From contig JAPNXP010000005.1 of assembly GCA_028753945.1 (NCBI GenBank), forward strand, positions 3,658,001 to 3,722,000: a stretch of 64,000 bases of DNA, read 5' to 3'. The notes under the pieces were generated by a model. The model worked only from the letters and a program-made list of their open reading frames with translations, was not told the origin of the DNA and did not search any database. Positions within the stretch are counted from its first letter, which is position 1. Each line of letters opens with the position of its first letter. Position numbers and translations under genes: made by a program. The stretch comes from Hexactinellida sp. DTS-2022 (lineage: Eukaryota; Porifera; Hexactinellida). Below, piece by piece: positions 52,827 to 64,000 of the stretch.

Positions 52827-54064
52827 GGGAAAATTCCAAAAATACTCAACTTTTTTGAAAATTTCCAAATATACTCAACAATACTCAACTAATTTGTAAA
52901 TATACTCAAGTTTTTCCAAATATACTCAAGTTTTATTGAAATATTCCAAATATACTCAAGTTTTATTGGAATATTCCAAATATGCTCAAGTTTTATTGGA
53001 GTATTCCAAATATGCTCAAGTTTTATTGGAGTATTGAAACTAGTATGGAGATCCCAAACGCAAATATTTATTAGTACAAGCTGCTCGTCTGTTCTACGCG
53101 CGTCCTTACAACTTGTACTCGGCCCTGCGGCCCTCGCTTGTATTTCAAGCATGTTCCTTTTCAAATTAAATGTCGTTCTTGATGAGTGGCCCCTAGCTAT
53201 CTATTTATATCCGTGGATCCTAGCTACAGGTTTATATAGAGTAAATAATTTGGATATTTATGCTAATTTGAACAGATAATTTTCTAGATATTATAGATTG
53301 TCCGTGTATAATAATTTATCAACTCCAAATATAATATTAAATATCACTAAGAAACTGTACCAGTGGACCCCTAACTTTGGGATGTGAAAAAGATATTGTA
53401 TTGATTGATAATAATTTGATATCAAATAACACAATGGAATGTTAGAAATGTATGGCTAGACAGACAGTACACAAATAACTGATTAGATGCCTCCTCTCGA
53501 TCAATTAGATTACTGTCTCAGTATTCTATAATGCATCTAACATTTGACAGAGACTAAAGCATTTCAATTATACTAATTGAATGCTAGCTGCTAATCATAC
53601 TGGAACGACCCTCGAATTTAATTGACCAAAGGTTTTGACACCTTTTGTGATGGAAGATGTTGATATTCTTTTAGAAATTGATCTTGTTTGTACATACAGT
53701 ATTCCCTACCCCCCTGCCAAATTTCGAGTTTGTAGCTTTTACCAGTTCCTCAATCAATTCTGAACAAACAAACAAACAAACAAACAAATACAAAAACATT
53801 GTGATTTAATATATAAAATAGACCAAAATATAGCCTTTCTAAACTTGAGTAGATCTGTGAATTTATTGAAAAGTTGAGTAGATTTGGAATCATTGAAAAA
53901 ACTTGAGCAGAATTGGAATTATTTTGAAAAACTTGAGTAGAATTGGAATTATTTTAAAAAACTTGAGTAGATTCGGAAATATCTAGTTTTATATTTGAGT
54001 GTCAGTAAAAAGTTGAGTATATTTGGAATTTTTTTAAAAACTTGAGTATTTTTGGAATTTTCCC
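52827..54064. mobile_element. 1.24-kb TIR element with subterminal arrays, TSD CGTAATTAAT
   Basis: TSD CGTAATTAAT at 52817-52826 and 54065-54074; the empty site at 13983-14000 (GACGTAATTAATTATAATTA) confirms it. Termini GGGAAAATTCCAAAAATACT and AGTATTTTTGGAATTTTCCC. About 30-bp units (CTCAAGTTTTATTGGA..ATTCCAAATA) repeat about five times at the left and inverted at the right. A 10-bp TSD points to a Mutator-like origin. Centre 53040-53800 is not repetitive within the window except for a (CAAA)n-tailed Helitron-like end at 53700-53815, so it may be captured DNA. Confidence 0.9.
53034..53279 (+). other. 81-codon frame in the centre of the TIR element
   Basis: The frame contains RASLQLVLGPAALACISSMF and is locally GC-richer than its surroundings. 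No family recognised; may be chance or captured sequence. Confidence 0.2.
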
Positions 54065-54652
54065 CGTAATTAATTATACATAATTCCGTCAGTATATGAC
54101 TTATATATGTAGATGCTTCCAATTTGTTTATTATGGGTTATCGAGTGTGCGGAAAAGAAATTTGATAGCCAAAATAATTAATTTATTCTTTATGATAAAA
54201 TAATTTAGCTTAATAATTGTAACTTGACATTGAAATTGGTGTTATATTATAAATAATATTAATTATTATTTATACTAATTAATTAAATATCATAAATCTC
54301 AGAGATGATACAAGATAGAAACAAACTTCCAATTTATCAATTGATCCTTATGCCACGTAACACCTCTACAAATGGGTCCTGACACCTTGAGGTGATGATG
54401 AAATCGTAAAAATGTATTTTTACAATTTTGAAAATTCTTTTTTGCGAATGGGTTGGTTGGTGTTGGGTGAGCACCCAACACGTACATAAAAAATGCTGAC
54501 TCATCAACAAATTATATTCTACTGAAACTAGAATATCTTTGAAATGAAGTGAGCTAAAACGAAACTTCCAACTCACTAAGGGTCGTTGCCTTTTGAAACA
54601 CCTTTCTGAAATAATTTAACAACTTCATAGTGATGATGACATGGCGAAAAAA

Positions 54653-54757
54653 AATCTGAAATTGCAGCTGTGCCGACGCATGTTCCTTTGGTGGCACTAT
54701 ATTTTGGTGGTGGTTTATTGATGGAACATGCTGTCAGCACAGCTGCAATTTTGGATT
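54653..54757 (-). repeat. H hairpin, copy 7
   Basis: Shortened: GCACTATATTTTGGTGG then a 15-bp deletion on the right arm (TGATGGAACATGCTGTCAGC). Reverse orientation although its flanks are in forward orientation. Confidence 0.88.
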
Positions 54758-55488
54758 TTTATTATAATTTTTATTATTATTATTATTTCTCCGTAGACGG
54801 TACCCTGCCCTCACCTTTATAGATTAAGGGCTGAAACTTGGCATGTAGGTTCGAAGTGACCGTCTAATTTGCACCTGGGGTTACGATTTCCGTTCAAATT
54901 TTCTTAACACCTATTTAATCTAATTATACTTCATAACATTAAATAATAAATAGTGAGCTTCATAAAATTTACATATTTGGATAGAGAATTAAATTCTACA
55001 CCTTTTCACAGTGCACGAATTTTCAAATTGGGCTTAGATTGTGCCACAATTGAGTTGCAAGTTTCCTTTGTTTACTCACACTTCAATTTCAGTAAACTGT
55101 TGAATCTAATTCCATTGTTTCAACTTGTAATAATTATATTGATTTCACTTGTTAAATCTTAACTCTATTGTTTCAACTTGCGATAAATATATTGATTCAA
55201 CTTATAAATTCCAGCTGGCTTCTATTTAATTGTAGTATTACTATACAATGGATTAAATTAAATTAATTTATATAAGGAATTTGTTGACTTTACTCAACTC
55301 ACCGTGGATAACATTGCTAAAATATATAACTAATAATATAATTTATTATCAATACATAATGAATGAATGGCATTAAACTCTAGATGGTTTATTATAGAAA
55401 CAAACTTCAAATTAATCTACCGTTCCTTGCTCGAAACAATTAACAAATGGTTCTTGACACCCTGGGCTTTGATGACTTGGCGAAAAAA

Positions 55489-55608
55489 AATCAAAAATTT
55501 CAGCCTGTTCCGACAGCAAGTTCCTTTGGAGGCACTATCAATAAACCACCATCAAAATATAGTGCCACTAAAGGAGCATGCGTCGGCACAGGCTGCAATT
55601 TTGGATTT
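55489..55608 (+). repeat. H hairpin, copy 8
   Basis: Arms AATCAAAAATTTCAGCCTG and GGCTGCAATTTTGGATT; CCGACAGCAAG on the left and CATGCGTCGG on the right. Confidence 0.9.
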
Positions 55609-56312
55609 TATTTTATTATTTCTCCGTAGCAGGTGCCCTGGCCACACCTGTATACATTGAGGGCTGAAACTTGGCATGCAGGTGCGGAGTGACCGTCTAA
55701 TTTGCACCTGGGGTTACGATTTTTGATCAAATTATTTTAACACCTATTTAAACTAATTATGGCTCATAAAATGAAATAATTATTATTGAGCTTGATAAAC
55801 GGATAGAAAATTAAATGCTACACCTTTTGACAGTGCACGAATTTTTAAATTGGGTTTCGTTTGTGCCACAATAGAGTTGCAAGTTTCCTTTGTTTACTAA
55901 CACTTCAGTTCAATTGAAATGTTAAATCTAATTCTATTGTTTCAACTTGTAATAAATTTATTGATTTAACTTGATAAATCTTTCACTATTGTTTCAACTT
56001 GCGATAATTATATTGATTTAACTTGTGAATTGAGCTGGCTTCTATTTAATTGTAGTATTACTATTTAATGGATTAAACCAAATTAAATTAAATAAGGAAT
56101 TTGTGAGCTTAAATCAAACTCACCGTGGATAACATTGCTAAAATAAATAACTAATAATATAATTTATTATTAATAAATAATGAATGAATGGCATTAAACT
56201 CAAGATGTTTTATGATAGAATCACTTGAAATTTATCCACCGTTACTTGTGAATCGGACCAATTAACAAATGGTTCTTGACAAATCTGTGGCCTTGATGAC
56301 TTTTCGAAAAAA

Positions 56313-56430
56313 AATCCAAAATTGCAGCCTGTGCCGACAGCATGTTCCTTTGGAGGCACTATCAATAAACCACCATCAAACTAGTGCCACCAAAGGAACA
56401 TGCGTCGGCACAAGCTGCAATTTTGGATTT
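56313..56430 (+). repeat. H hairpin, copy 9
   Basis: Arms AATCCAAAATTGCAGCCTG and AGCTGCAATTTTGGATT; directly abuts the 3' end of the minus-strand gene at 56431. Confidence 0.92.
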
Positions 56431-59400
56431 ATTAAACCTAATATTGTACTGAATCTTTATTGTACCAGTTTCAACATTGTAGTTCGGGTGGACAGCTTAG
56501 TATGGTTCTTTTGTTCCTTGCAGTCCTTCCCCTCTGCCCCATCCCCATGTAAACAATTAGTGTATGTATATTTTTGTGTATGTCTATTAATTGTAGAGGC
56601 AGAAAAATTGATTAAATTTAAAAAATATTTAAATGACAGTGACATCGTCTGTTAATTAAAAAAATACATCATTTCAAGCACGTAACTGTACAATTGTTAA
56701 CCTGAAGGTGTGTCTGTGTGGTCAAAGGATGTAAATCAGGTGTGAGACTCTTGCTAGAGAAGTCAGCTGAAATAGTTGATTCTTCATTTCCAGCAGCTAG
56801 ACTGTCAAATAGAGAGTCAAACACAGACTGGTCGAACATGGCTTGGATGAATTTTCTGTTTTCCATGGAGAATCGATAATTGGATAATACTATCACTACC
56901 TGTATGATATATTATTGTAAATAAAATGTAACAAAGACTGAGCAAACCAGTGGCGGATTTCCCGGGGATGCAGTTGATCCCCAATAAATTTTTCCATATT
57001 GTAAATAATATATTTAATCAAAATCAGTGTTAATCTAACAATTCTTCTAATTGATTTTGCATACCGGACAACCGATAGGCACAAACATAGCCTACTCTAT
57101 ATAAGGCCTACCATCAAAGCTGATATTTTGCACCAAGGATGAAGTAGTGTACGATATTATTATTGACCCATAGTTATTTACATTTATCTCTGTACAGTTA
57201 GAAATATTTTAAAAATAGTTTGATCAACTTGTACTGATTTTTGTTAATTTTTAGTAATTAATTAATACAATTCTCCTTCCACCGATATTTTAAGCACTTC
57301 CTAGTGCTATATTTGACTTCGTTTCTTTTTAATAGTTAGATATTTAATTTTCTCAATGCCGAACTATTCTGCCCCTGGTTGTAGGGGTAATTATACCCCA
57401 GAAGAGCGCGTCCCAGTTTTTAAACTTCCAGATGGTCCACCTGAGTCACGACATGCATTTATTGAACCAAGCAACTAATCTCAGCTTGAGATCAGAGAAC
57501 ACAGAAATGGAGAAGTTTCGTGTTGGTTGTATACAAGAAATACGAGATAAGTTAGCTTTGATAACAATCCCAACTGACTGGTTAGTTTGGATTCAAACAG
57601 ATAATTGTGTGAGATTTTTTTGCCTATGATGGAAAATAATGATATTTGTGCAGATGTTTCTCTTGAAATCAATTCTTTTTTATCTGTGAACGGATATATA
57701 TATGGGGAGTCCATTTCTCTCTCACTTATCTCTATCACTGATATTCGACAAATTGAAACGATGTTTACAGAGATTCTCTGAAACTTAGCTCTTCCCCTCA
57801 GAAGAAACATCCTCACCATATCTCTAAAGCAAAAGAACATATTGAGGAGGCCATATGTAATCTATTAGATAGTGATGAAACAGAGTCCAATTGTTCCGAT
57901 TTGCCAAGATTACAATTTATTCTTGGCCAACTAGAGAATGTGGGTATTTACAAGAAGAGAAGGAGATATAATATTATTACACAAATTCTGGCCATAAAAA
58001 CGCATCTGGTTTCTCCTGCTAGTTACAAATTTCTCCAAAGTTCAGAATGCATTTCTTTTCCACATGTTCACACATTAGAAAAGTTGTACTCTTCTTTTGG
58101 GCTGGAAAAACGACTCTTGTACTTACCTTAGCCAGGTAACTTCTTCTTTTAGTTCTCAAGAGAAGAATGTAATTATTCAGATGGATGAGATACACGTTAA
58201 GTCTGATATCTCATATAAGGGTGGGAAAATATTTGGTCCTAAGTTATCCCCTGAAAACCCCACAAGAACTGTATTTGCTATCATGGTTTCTAGTTTACAC
58301 AAATAATGGTCCTGTATTTCTCGTTTGATACCTTGCGCATCTATATCTGCTGAATACCTTTTTCATATAATTAAGTCTTGTATTTTGGATATCGAATCTT
58401 GCGGTTTGAAAGTACAGATTATTTCTACCGACAATTACCCTTTAAACGTGAACTTATTCAGTTATTTTCTCCAACTAAACAGTTAGAGACTAGTGTACCA
58501 CACCCTTCTGATAATAAAAGAAAACTCTATGTTACTTTTGACTTTGTGCACATTTTGAAAAGTATTCGAAACAACTGGTTGAATCAGAAAGATATTCGGA
58601 AAACCTTTCACTTTCCCAACTTTCAGAACATTAAGCTGGATTACTGTGTGTATCCTGTTCAAGTTTACTCTGCATCTTTTAGTGATGTGCGTCTCCTCTA
58701 TAATTTAGAGAAAGAAACCTTAGCTAAGTTAGCTCCTAGCTTGACTATCAAAGCTTGTTATCCTTCTGCTATTGAGGGCCAAAATGTGAAACTTGTTTTG
58801 AAAGTATTCAACGAATTAACTGTTGCAGCTCTGAAGTTACAGAATGAACTCCGTAACCAAGAAGACCGAAACAATACACACGACTTTGTTGAAATGCTTC
58901 TTCAAATTTGGAAAGTGGTCAACATAAATACCCCACTTAACGTAAACGTTTGAATGATGATATCTCAAGACCTCTAACATACCAGGACGAACGATTTTCA
59001 TTCTTAGCTTGTGTTGTTATTTGGTTAGAGACTTGGCTGGCCTTGGAAATGTTAGGAAAGTTAAGTAAACAAACGTTTACCAGTTTTAAACATGCATGTA
59101 CTGTATTGCCTCAGATAACCATTTAACTGGATTTTGTGGATTTAACTATCTTTTGACATCCTTTTCACAGACAGATCTATTGGAACATCACTTTGGCCTA
59201 TATCGTATGATGTCAGGTTCAAAATACCATATCTCGTATCTTCAAATCCTTGAAACTGAACGCCGCCTCAAGTTATCCAACATAATAAAGATTTTTGCTT
59301 CACAACAAGATTGTGGCTTATATTCAATTCAGACATTTATTGATTCATACTCATCCCTTGATACGAATAATGGCGATGAAATCGATGTCCAACTAGTCTG

Positions 59401-60709
59401 GGATGAAATTGATGATCTAACTTCCATTGAATGTAATTACAGACTCTTCAGTCATTAGCTTTTATCGCTGGTTATGCAGTACATAAATATATTTTAAAAA
59501 CTCAGCCATGTCATGTTTGCATTGATCTTTTGACCATTGACAAAGACTTTATCTTTGATGAAGATTCACAACCCGAGTTCAGGCTTCTGCAATTAACTGA
59601 CCGTGGTGGCCTAAAGTATCCATCTGAGTTTATCCTCGAATCTATAGTAACTTTATGGAAGACGTTAATTGCAATTGAAATCAAAGACAACTTGTTGGCG
59701 ATATTGATGCAAGGATCATCCAGAAAAATTATTGTGGAAGTAACCTTGATATTCTTAGAAGAGACTGATGCGATTGCTAAATCGAGTTGCATTTCTTGTG
59801 GTGTCTCTATTTTGACTATCCTAAAGCTAACAAGGTTAAAAATTATAACTCCGCTGTTGCATCTAAATGAATAGAAAAGCGAAAACTGAAGAAGTTCTCA
59901 CATTAATGAAATACACCAGAAGGCTACTCTTCTATTATTATTATTGTTATTAGCATCGTTATTTGAACCCACATTATTCTTTATGTATTCTTATCATTGT
60001 TGTTAAGTGAGCAATAAAGACTCAATAGAGAAAATCTATAAATTTACTAGAATTATTTATTATAACAGATTAATTTCTAAATGAAGTTGAAAACATTGAA
60101 CTGTGTTTATCACTTTCTCATCGTACACTACTTCATCCATGGTACATTTGATGGTAGGCCTTATATAGAGTAGGCTATGGCACAAACTTGCTAAATTAAA
60201 GGGAGTCAACTTAATGGTTTGCTAATGATATGATATTATAAGCGTGAGATAGCATTGAGTTATTAATCAATATATTACATTAAATAGGCTCATATAGAAG
60301 CTAAGAATTGTAAAGCTATCAGATCGCATTTGTTCCTCGTATCTCGAAAATATGTTGTGAAGGAAATATGTTAGAATTAGTCTGAACTCAAATACGACCT
60401 TACGTAGAAGCAATGTTATAAATAATATAATCATATCTACATATTCCCATGTAACACCACCTGAATGTATATCTGTAAGTCATTAAATAGGTTAGGCTGT
60501 TTTGCTTTCATTTTTATGAGAGTATTTCGTTTACTTTCCAAAGATAAATTGCTACTTAATTGAGATACTGCTTCGACCAGATTCTCAGTAGAAACAGTTG
60601 TAGAGCTTGAATGGTCGCTGGCAGAAGACGTTCCATGTGCATCTTTAGGAGAAATGCCACGTGGTGAGGCACCCAAAAACTTCTTATGCGGAGATAAACC
60701 AGTTGGTAC
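56431..60709 (-). CDS. Unrecognised gene, last two exons, with a P-element in the intron
   Basis: Exon A 60709-60461 follows TTCTTATTAG and reads VPTGLSPHKKFLGASPRGIS, a Ser/Thr-rich stretch, then LVEAVSQLSSNLSLESKRNT and PNLFNDLQIYIQ before a weak GTGGTG donor, phase 0. Exon B starts 56899 after TATCATACAG, phase 0, reading VVIVLSNYRFSMENRKFIQA, MFDQSVFDSLFDSLAAGNEE and ends in a stop at 56669-56671. A 3' UTR with AATAAA near 56455 runs to about 56431. Alternatively exon A is terminal (stop 11 codons after the donor). The N-terminus must lie beyond 60.7 kb (a weak candidate exon is at 61143-61361). Short SP/TP motifs suggest a phosphorylated regulatory protein, but no domain was recognised. 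The intron contains the P-element 57087-60178. Confidence 0.5.
57087..60178 (+). mobile_element. P-element (THAP9-type), 3.1 kb, TSD GGCACAAA(C)
   Basis: Direct repeat GGCACAAAC at 57078-57086 and 60179-60187 (8-9 bp; P-elements make 8-bp TSDs). Inverted ends ATAGCCTACTCTATATAAGG and CCTTATATAGAGTAGGCTAT, continuing through GCCTACCATCAAA and, after a gap, GGATGAAGTAGTGTACGAT. It encloses the broken transposase 57357-59875. It lies in opposite orientation to the host gene. Confidence 0.92.
57357..59875 (+). pseudogene. P-element/THAP9-like transposase, multiply frameshifted
   Basis: Starts with MPNYSAPGCRGNYTPEERVP and VFKLPDGPPESRHAF, the first half of a THAP domain (the CVNHF half is lost after a stop near 57476). 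Then TDWLVWIQTDNCVRFF, LPRLQFILGQLENV, the RNase H-like core NVIIQMDEIHVKSDISYKGG, 58378-58953 with FVHILKSIRNNWLNQKDIRK and EGQNVKLVLKVFNELTVAAL, 59096-59458 with GFCGFNYLLTSF and TDLLEHHFGLYRMMSGSKYH. The order matches P-element transposases. At least five frame breaks make it inactive. Polyadenylation signal AATAAA near 60013. More complete than the copy at 1-2362. Confidence 0.9.
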
Positions 60710-61142
60710 CTAATAAGAATAATAAAAAAAAATTGAATTCTTACATTAAAATAAAAAGTCGTATTTGTTTAACGGCCACCACTATATAACGGTAACTTGT
60801 ACACATCGGCCGCATAAAAGCAGGCAATTTCCCATCTTATAAACTTGCGTGTAATGATCATCTGTTCAAACGAGGCCGGCGACAACCAGGGTTGGATGGC
60901 CTCTAATTGGAGCGGTGCCATTATTGATTGCAGTTAGGTAAAACTGTATAATAACCCCATCAGTCCCAATTTTTACCCTCCGTCCGGATTATTTATTATT
61001 ATATTATGACATAATCGTACAAAATATTGGCAAAAAAATTGTGCAAAGTACTCCTAAATTTATAATGTATCTGTTACGGTCAATACCCGAAACCAGTCAG
61101 GGGGGGGGGGTCAATCTTAAGAATACTAACCCATAGGTGACT

Positions 61143-61361
61143 TCATGGAAAATATATATTTTTAGGGCATACCCACCAACCCCCCTCACGAAGTATCAAG
61201 TACTTAACGAATATCTTGCTTTTGGACCCCAACACCCATTCAGTATTTGCCACAAGCGACACTCTGGAGTTGTCACCTGTGACCAGTTTAGCATGGATTG
61301 ATACGAAGTTAATTACATCTAGTCCCCGAAGTCCTCCTATGAACATTTTTACACAAAACAC
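61143..61361 (-). CDS. Possible exon upstream of the unrecognised gene
   Basis: A frame with GGLRGLDVINFVSIHAKLVT and NSRVSLVANTEWVLGSKSKI precedes a possible GGTATGCC donor near 61165. No family recognised. Weak. Confidence 0.2.
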   Translation of the reverse strand: MFCVKMFIGGLRGLDVINFVSIHAKLVTGDNSRVSLVANTEWVLGSKSKIFVKYLILREGGWWVCPKNIYFP

Positions 61362-61598
61362 ACTTTTATAATTTTTTACAATATTAATTAGTCAGCAATT
61401 CTCACCTTAGGTGTGATAAGATTTAAAAAAATTACCATTAGTGTAAATTCTTGATAATCTGCTGCAAAATTTCGAAATAATGTTGATTCGTACCCCAGGT
61501 ACTTCATGGGTGTACCTTTCAAAATGGGACCCACCACTGGCTATGGGTAAAGTATCTGTCGATTGATCCCCCCCTGAACCAGTCAGTACCCGCAAAAA

Positions 61599-61717
61599 AA
61601 TCCAAAATTGCAGCTGTGCCGACGCATGTTCCTTTGGTGGCACTATATTTTGGAAGGGGTTCATTGATAGTGCCTCCAAAGGAACATGCTGTCGGCAGAG
61701 GCTGCAATTTTGGATTT
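61599..61717 (-). repeat. H hairpin, copy 10
   Basis: Left arm GTGCCGACGCATGTTCC, right arm CATGCTGTCGGCAGAGGC. Confidence 0.92.
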
Positions 61718-62459
61718 TTTCACATGTCATGAACGCATCATGGTGCTTTGACTCATTTAACAAGTTGTTACGGGACAATGGAACGATTGATGAATTTGAA
61801 GTTTATTTCTATCGTAAACGATCTTGAGTTTAATGCGATTCATTAATTATGTATTGATAATAAATTATATTATTAGTTAATTATTTTAGCAATGTTATCC
61901 ACGGTGAGATGAGTCTAGTCAACAAATTCAATATAATATTTTATTTTATTTTATCCATTGTATATATAGTAAAACTACAATTAAATAGAAGCCAGCTGGA
62001 ATATATAAGTTAAATCAATATATTTATCGCAAGTTGAAACAATAGTGATAGATTTAACAAGTTAAATCAATATAATTATCGCAAGTTGACAAACAATGGA
62101 ATTAGATTTAACAGTTTTATTGAAATTGAAGTGTGAGTAAACAAAGAAATTTCAACCACCATTTATGCAGAAATTAAACCCATTATACAAAAAATATTCT
62201 CCGATCAGACGCAGAATTTTATGATGAATCCAATGGTAAATAAAAATTGGGGGTTTAGTAAATATTTTTTGAGTTATGGACCAGACAAATTTGGAAAGGT
62301 GTTAAAAATGAGTCCAAAACGTGTTAATCAAAAATCGTAACTTCAGGTGCAAATTAGACGGTCCATCCGCACCTACATTCCAAATTTCAGCCCATCAACA
62401 ATAAAGCTCTGGCCAGGGCACCGTCTACGGAGAAAAAAATATAGTCGGCAGAGTAAAAA

Positions 62460-62583
62460 AATCCAAAATTGCAGCTGTGCCGACGCATTTCCCTTTGGTA
62501 GCACTATCTTTTGGTGGGTACGGTTGGGTAATTGATAGTGCCTCCAAGGAAAATGCTGTCGGCACAGCTACAATTTCGGATTT
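62460..62583 (-). repeat. H hairpin, copy 11
   Basis: Left GTGCCGACGCATTTCCC, right AATGCTGTCGGCAC; immediately preceded by ATAGTCGGCAGAGTA, the tail of a P34 unit. Confidence 0.9.
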
Positions 62584-63644
62584 TTTTCCCAATTGTCATC
62601 ATCACTATGAAGGTGTTAAATTATTTCAGAAAGGTGTTTCAGCAGGCAACGACCAAGTTTCGGTAGAATTTAATTGGTGATGACTTAGCATTTTTTATGT
62701 GCGTGTTGGGTGATCAGCCAACACCAACCGACCCATTCGAATTATATACGTAATTCACAAAATTGTAAAACACATTTTTTTAACGATGTCATCATCACCT
62801 CAAGGTGTCAGGACCCATTTGTAGAGGTGGTACGTTGCATAAGGACCAATGGATAAATTGAAAGTTTGTTTCTATCTTATTTCATTTCTGAGATTAATGA
62901 AATTTAGCAAATTAGTATAAATAATTATTCAAATTATTAATAATTTAACACCAATTTCAATGTCAACTTACATTTATTAAGTTAAATTATTTTGTCATAA
63001 ATAATAAATTAATTAATTTGACTATCAAATTTCAATTCCGCACACTCGATAACTCCTAATAAACAAATTGGAAGCATCTATATAAGTCATATATTGACTG
63101 AATTAATTATAATTAATTACGTCAGTATATTAACAGTGCAAGAGTATTCTTGTAGAAGTAATATAATCACATAATTTATCGTTGTTATGGAATATATAAT
63201 ATTAATTTTCAATTAGAAAATAGAAGCCTACTCGATCTCACGAGTAGAATCAATTTAATTATTACAAGTTGAAACATTAGAATTAGATTTAACACTTTTA
63301 ACTGAACAAAGTGTGAGCAAACAAAGAGATTTCAACACCCATTTATGGCATGAATTAAACACTTTGTTAAATTTCTATTCTCACATCAGAAGCAAAATTT
63401 TATGGTGATAAAAATGGTGAAATAAAAATTGCGGGTTTAGTATAACATTTAAAGAGTTATGGACCAGACAAATTTTCAAAGGTGTCAAAGTGGTATTAAA
63501 AAATGGTTTATCAAAAATTTGGCTCGAGATGCACATCTGAAACATATGGGGCAACGATGCTAAAAATTTGAGCTCCGGGGCAATCTAACTCTGGCCTGTA
63601 GAGCGGATACGGACTAAAAAAAACAACAAGGCAGTAAGATTAGA

Positions 63645-63679
63645 ACTGGGCCACTATACTATAGTATAGTCGGCAAAGT
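63645..63679 (-). repeat. P34 palindrome, single copy
   Basis: ACTGGGCC, perfect 18-bp palindrome, CGGCAAAGT. Only three bases separate it from the next hairpin. Confidence 0.93.
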
Positions 63680-63682
63680 AAA

Positions 63683-63800
63683 AATCCAAAATTGCAGCCT
63701 GTGCCGACGCATGTTCCTTGGTGGCACTATATTTTGTTGATTGTTTATTTGTAGTGCCTCCAAAGGAACATGCTGGCGGCACAGGCTGCAATTTTGGATT
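63683..63800 (-). repeat. H hairpin, copy 12
   Basis: Left GTGCCGACGCATGTTCC, right CATGCTGGCGGCACAGGC. Confidence 0.92.
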
Positions 63801-64000
63801 ATTTTTTCGCCATATGATCAGCGCCTCAAGGTGTCAAGAACCATTTGTTAATTGGTCCGAGTCAAAAGGAATTTGAAGTTTGTTTCTATCATATACCATG
63901 TTGAGTTTAATGCAATTCATTCATTATGTATTTATACTATTATAGTATGTTACCCCAAATATTGGATATATGACTCAATCTTATACAGAATATTCGCATT

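Larger units (their letters stand above)
52414..56430 (+). repeat. Composite hairpin repeat, copy 4 (tandem)
   Basis: Order: variant A, B, [insertion 52827-54064], C, H (54653), A (54780-54900), B, H (55489), A (55620-55740), B, H (56313). The last two A-B-H units are about 820-830 bp each and similar to one another, a true tandem repetition. Confidence 0.82.
61599..63910 (-). repeat. Composite hairpin repeat, copy 5 (reverse)
   Basis: Reading downwards in + coordinates: H (61599), reversed B (61800-62300), reversed A (62340-62435), P34 remnant and H (62460), reversed C (62590-62890), reversed B (62900-63400), variant reversed A (63430-63620), P34 (63645), H (63683), then the start of another unit. 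So the unit order is conserved in the reverse orientation. Confidence 0.82.

Noticed and set aside
57481..57840. 119-codon minus-strand frame
   Set aside because: It is antisense to P-element transposase segments with clear homology on the plus strand.

Overview
The window is nuclear DNA of an animal. Genes are sparse, intergenic DNA is AT-rich, introns are spliceosomal (GT..AG), and most of the sequence is layered transposon debris. A meckelin (TMEM67) homologue shows a ciliated metazoan. The sparse, mostly intronless or small-intron genes, the RING-less NHL-repeat protein and the dense TIR elements fit an early-branching animal, possibly a sponge; that placement is inference.

Layout. 0-2.7 kb: minus-strand remnant of a P-element/THAP9-type transposase, then Helitron debris. 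3.7-4.4 kb: three decayed coiled-coil exons. 4.9-10.1 kb: a TA-flanked TIR element, a broken tyrosine recombinase of the DIRS/Ngaro type, and a deep nest of hAT-like elements. 10.1-10.5 kb: an intact THAP-domain ORF. 11.9-16.7 kb: a tandem array of a 34-bp palindrome followed by a composite repeat carrying about 120-bp near-perfect hairpins. 17.3-23.5 kb: a decayed Ginger1-type DNA transposon (Gypsy-like integrase with GPF motif plus OTU protease), split by later insertions. 23.5-29.6 kb: hAT-like MITEs, a 150-bp tandem repeat and Helitron ends. 30.3-31.6 kb: NHL-repeat gene. 33-33.8 kb: unrecognised exons. 35.1-36.7 kb: two-exon STELLO/DUF288-like glycosyltransferase. 38.2-40.4 kb: single-exon meckelin. 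41-47 kb: MITEs, including a 1.5-kb long-inverted-repeat element. 47.3-52 kb: gene fragments, a LINE fragment, Helitrons and a long (AC)n tract. 52.3-56.4 and 61.6-63.9 kb: further copies of the hairpin composite repeat. 56.4-60.7 kb: two exons of an unrecognised minus-strand gene with a nearly complete 3.1-kb P-element in the intron between them.

Three host genes (NHL protein, glycosyltransferase, meckelin) lie on the minus strand between 30 and 40.5 kb and form the only gene-dense stretch. They share no obvious pathway. The main content elsewhere is a record of nested insertions: many elements can be delimited to the base by target-site duplications, and some by uninserted paralogous sites within the same window. 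The strongest candidates for an undescribed system are the hairpin/palindrome repeat (12 hairpins with a conserved bulge and mismatch, plus 12 palindromes sharing a decamer with them) and the Ginger1 and P-element relics.
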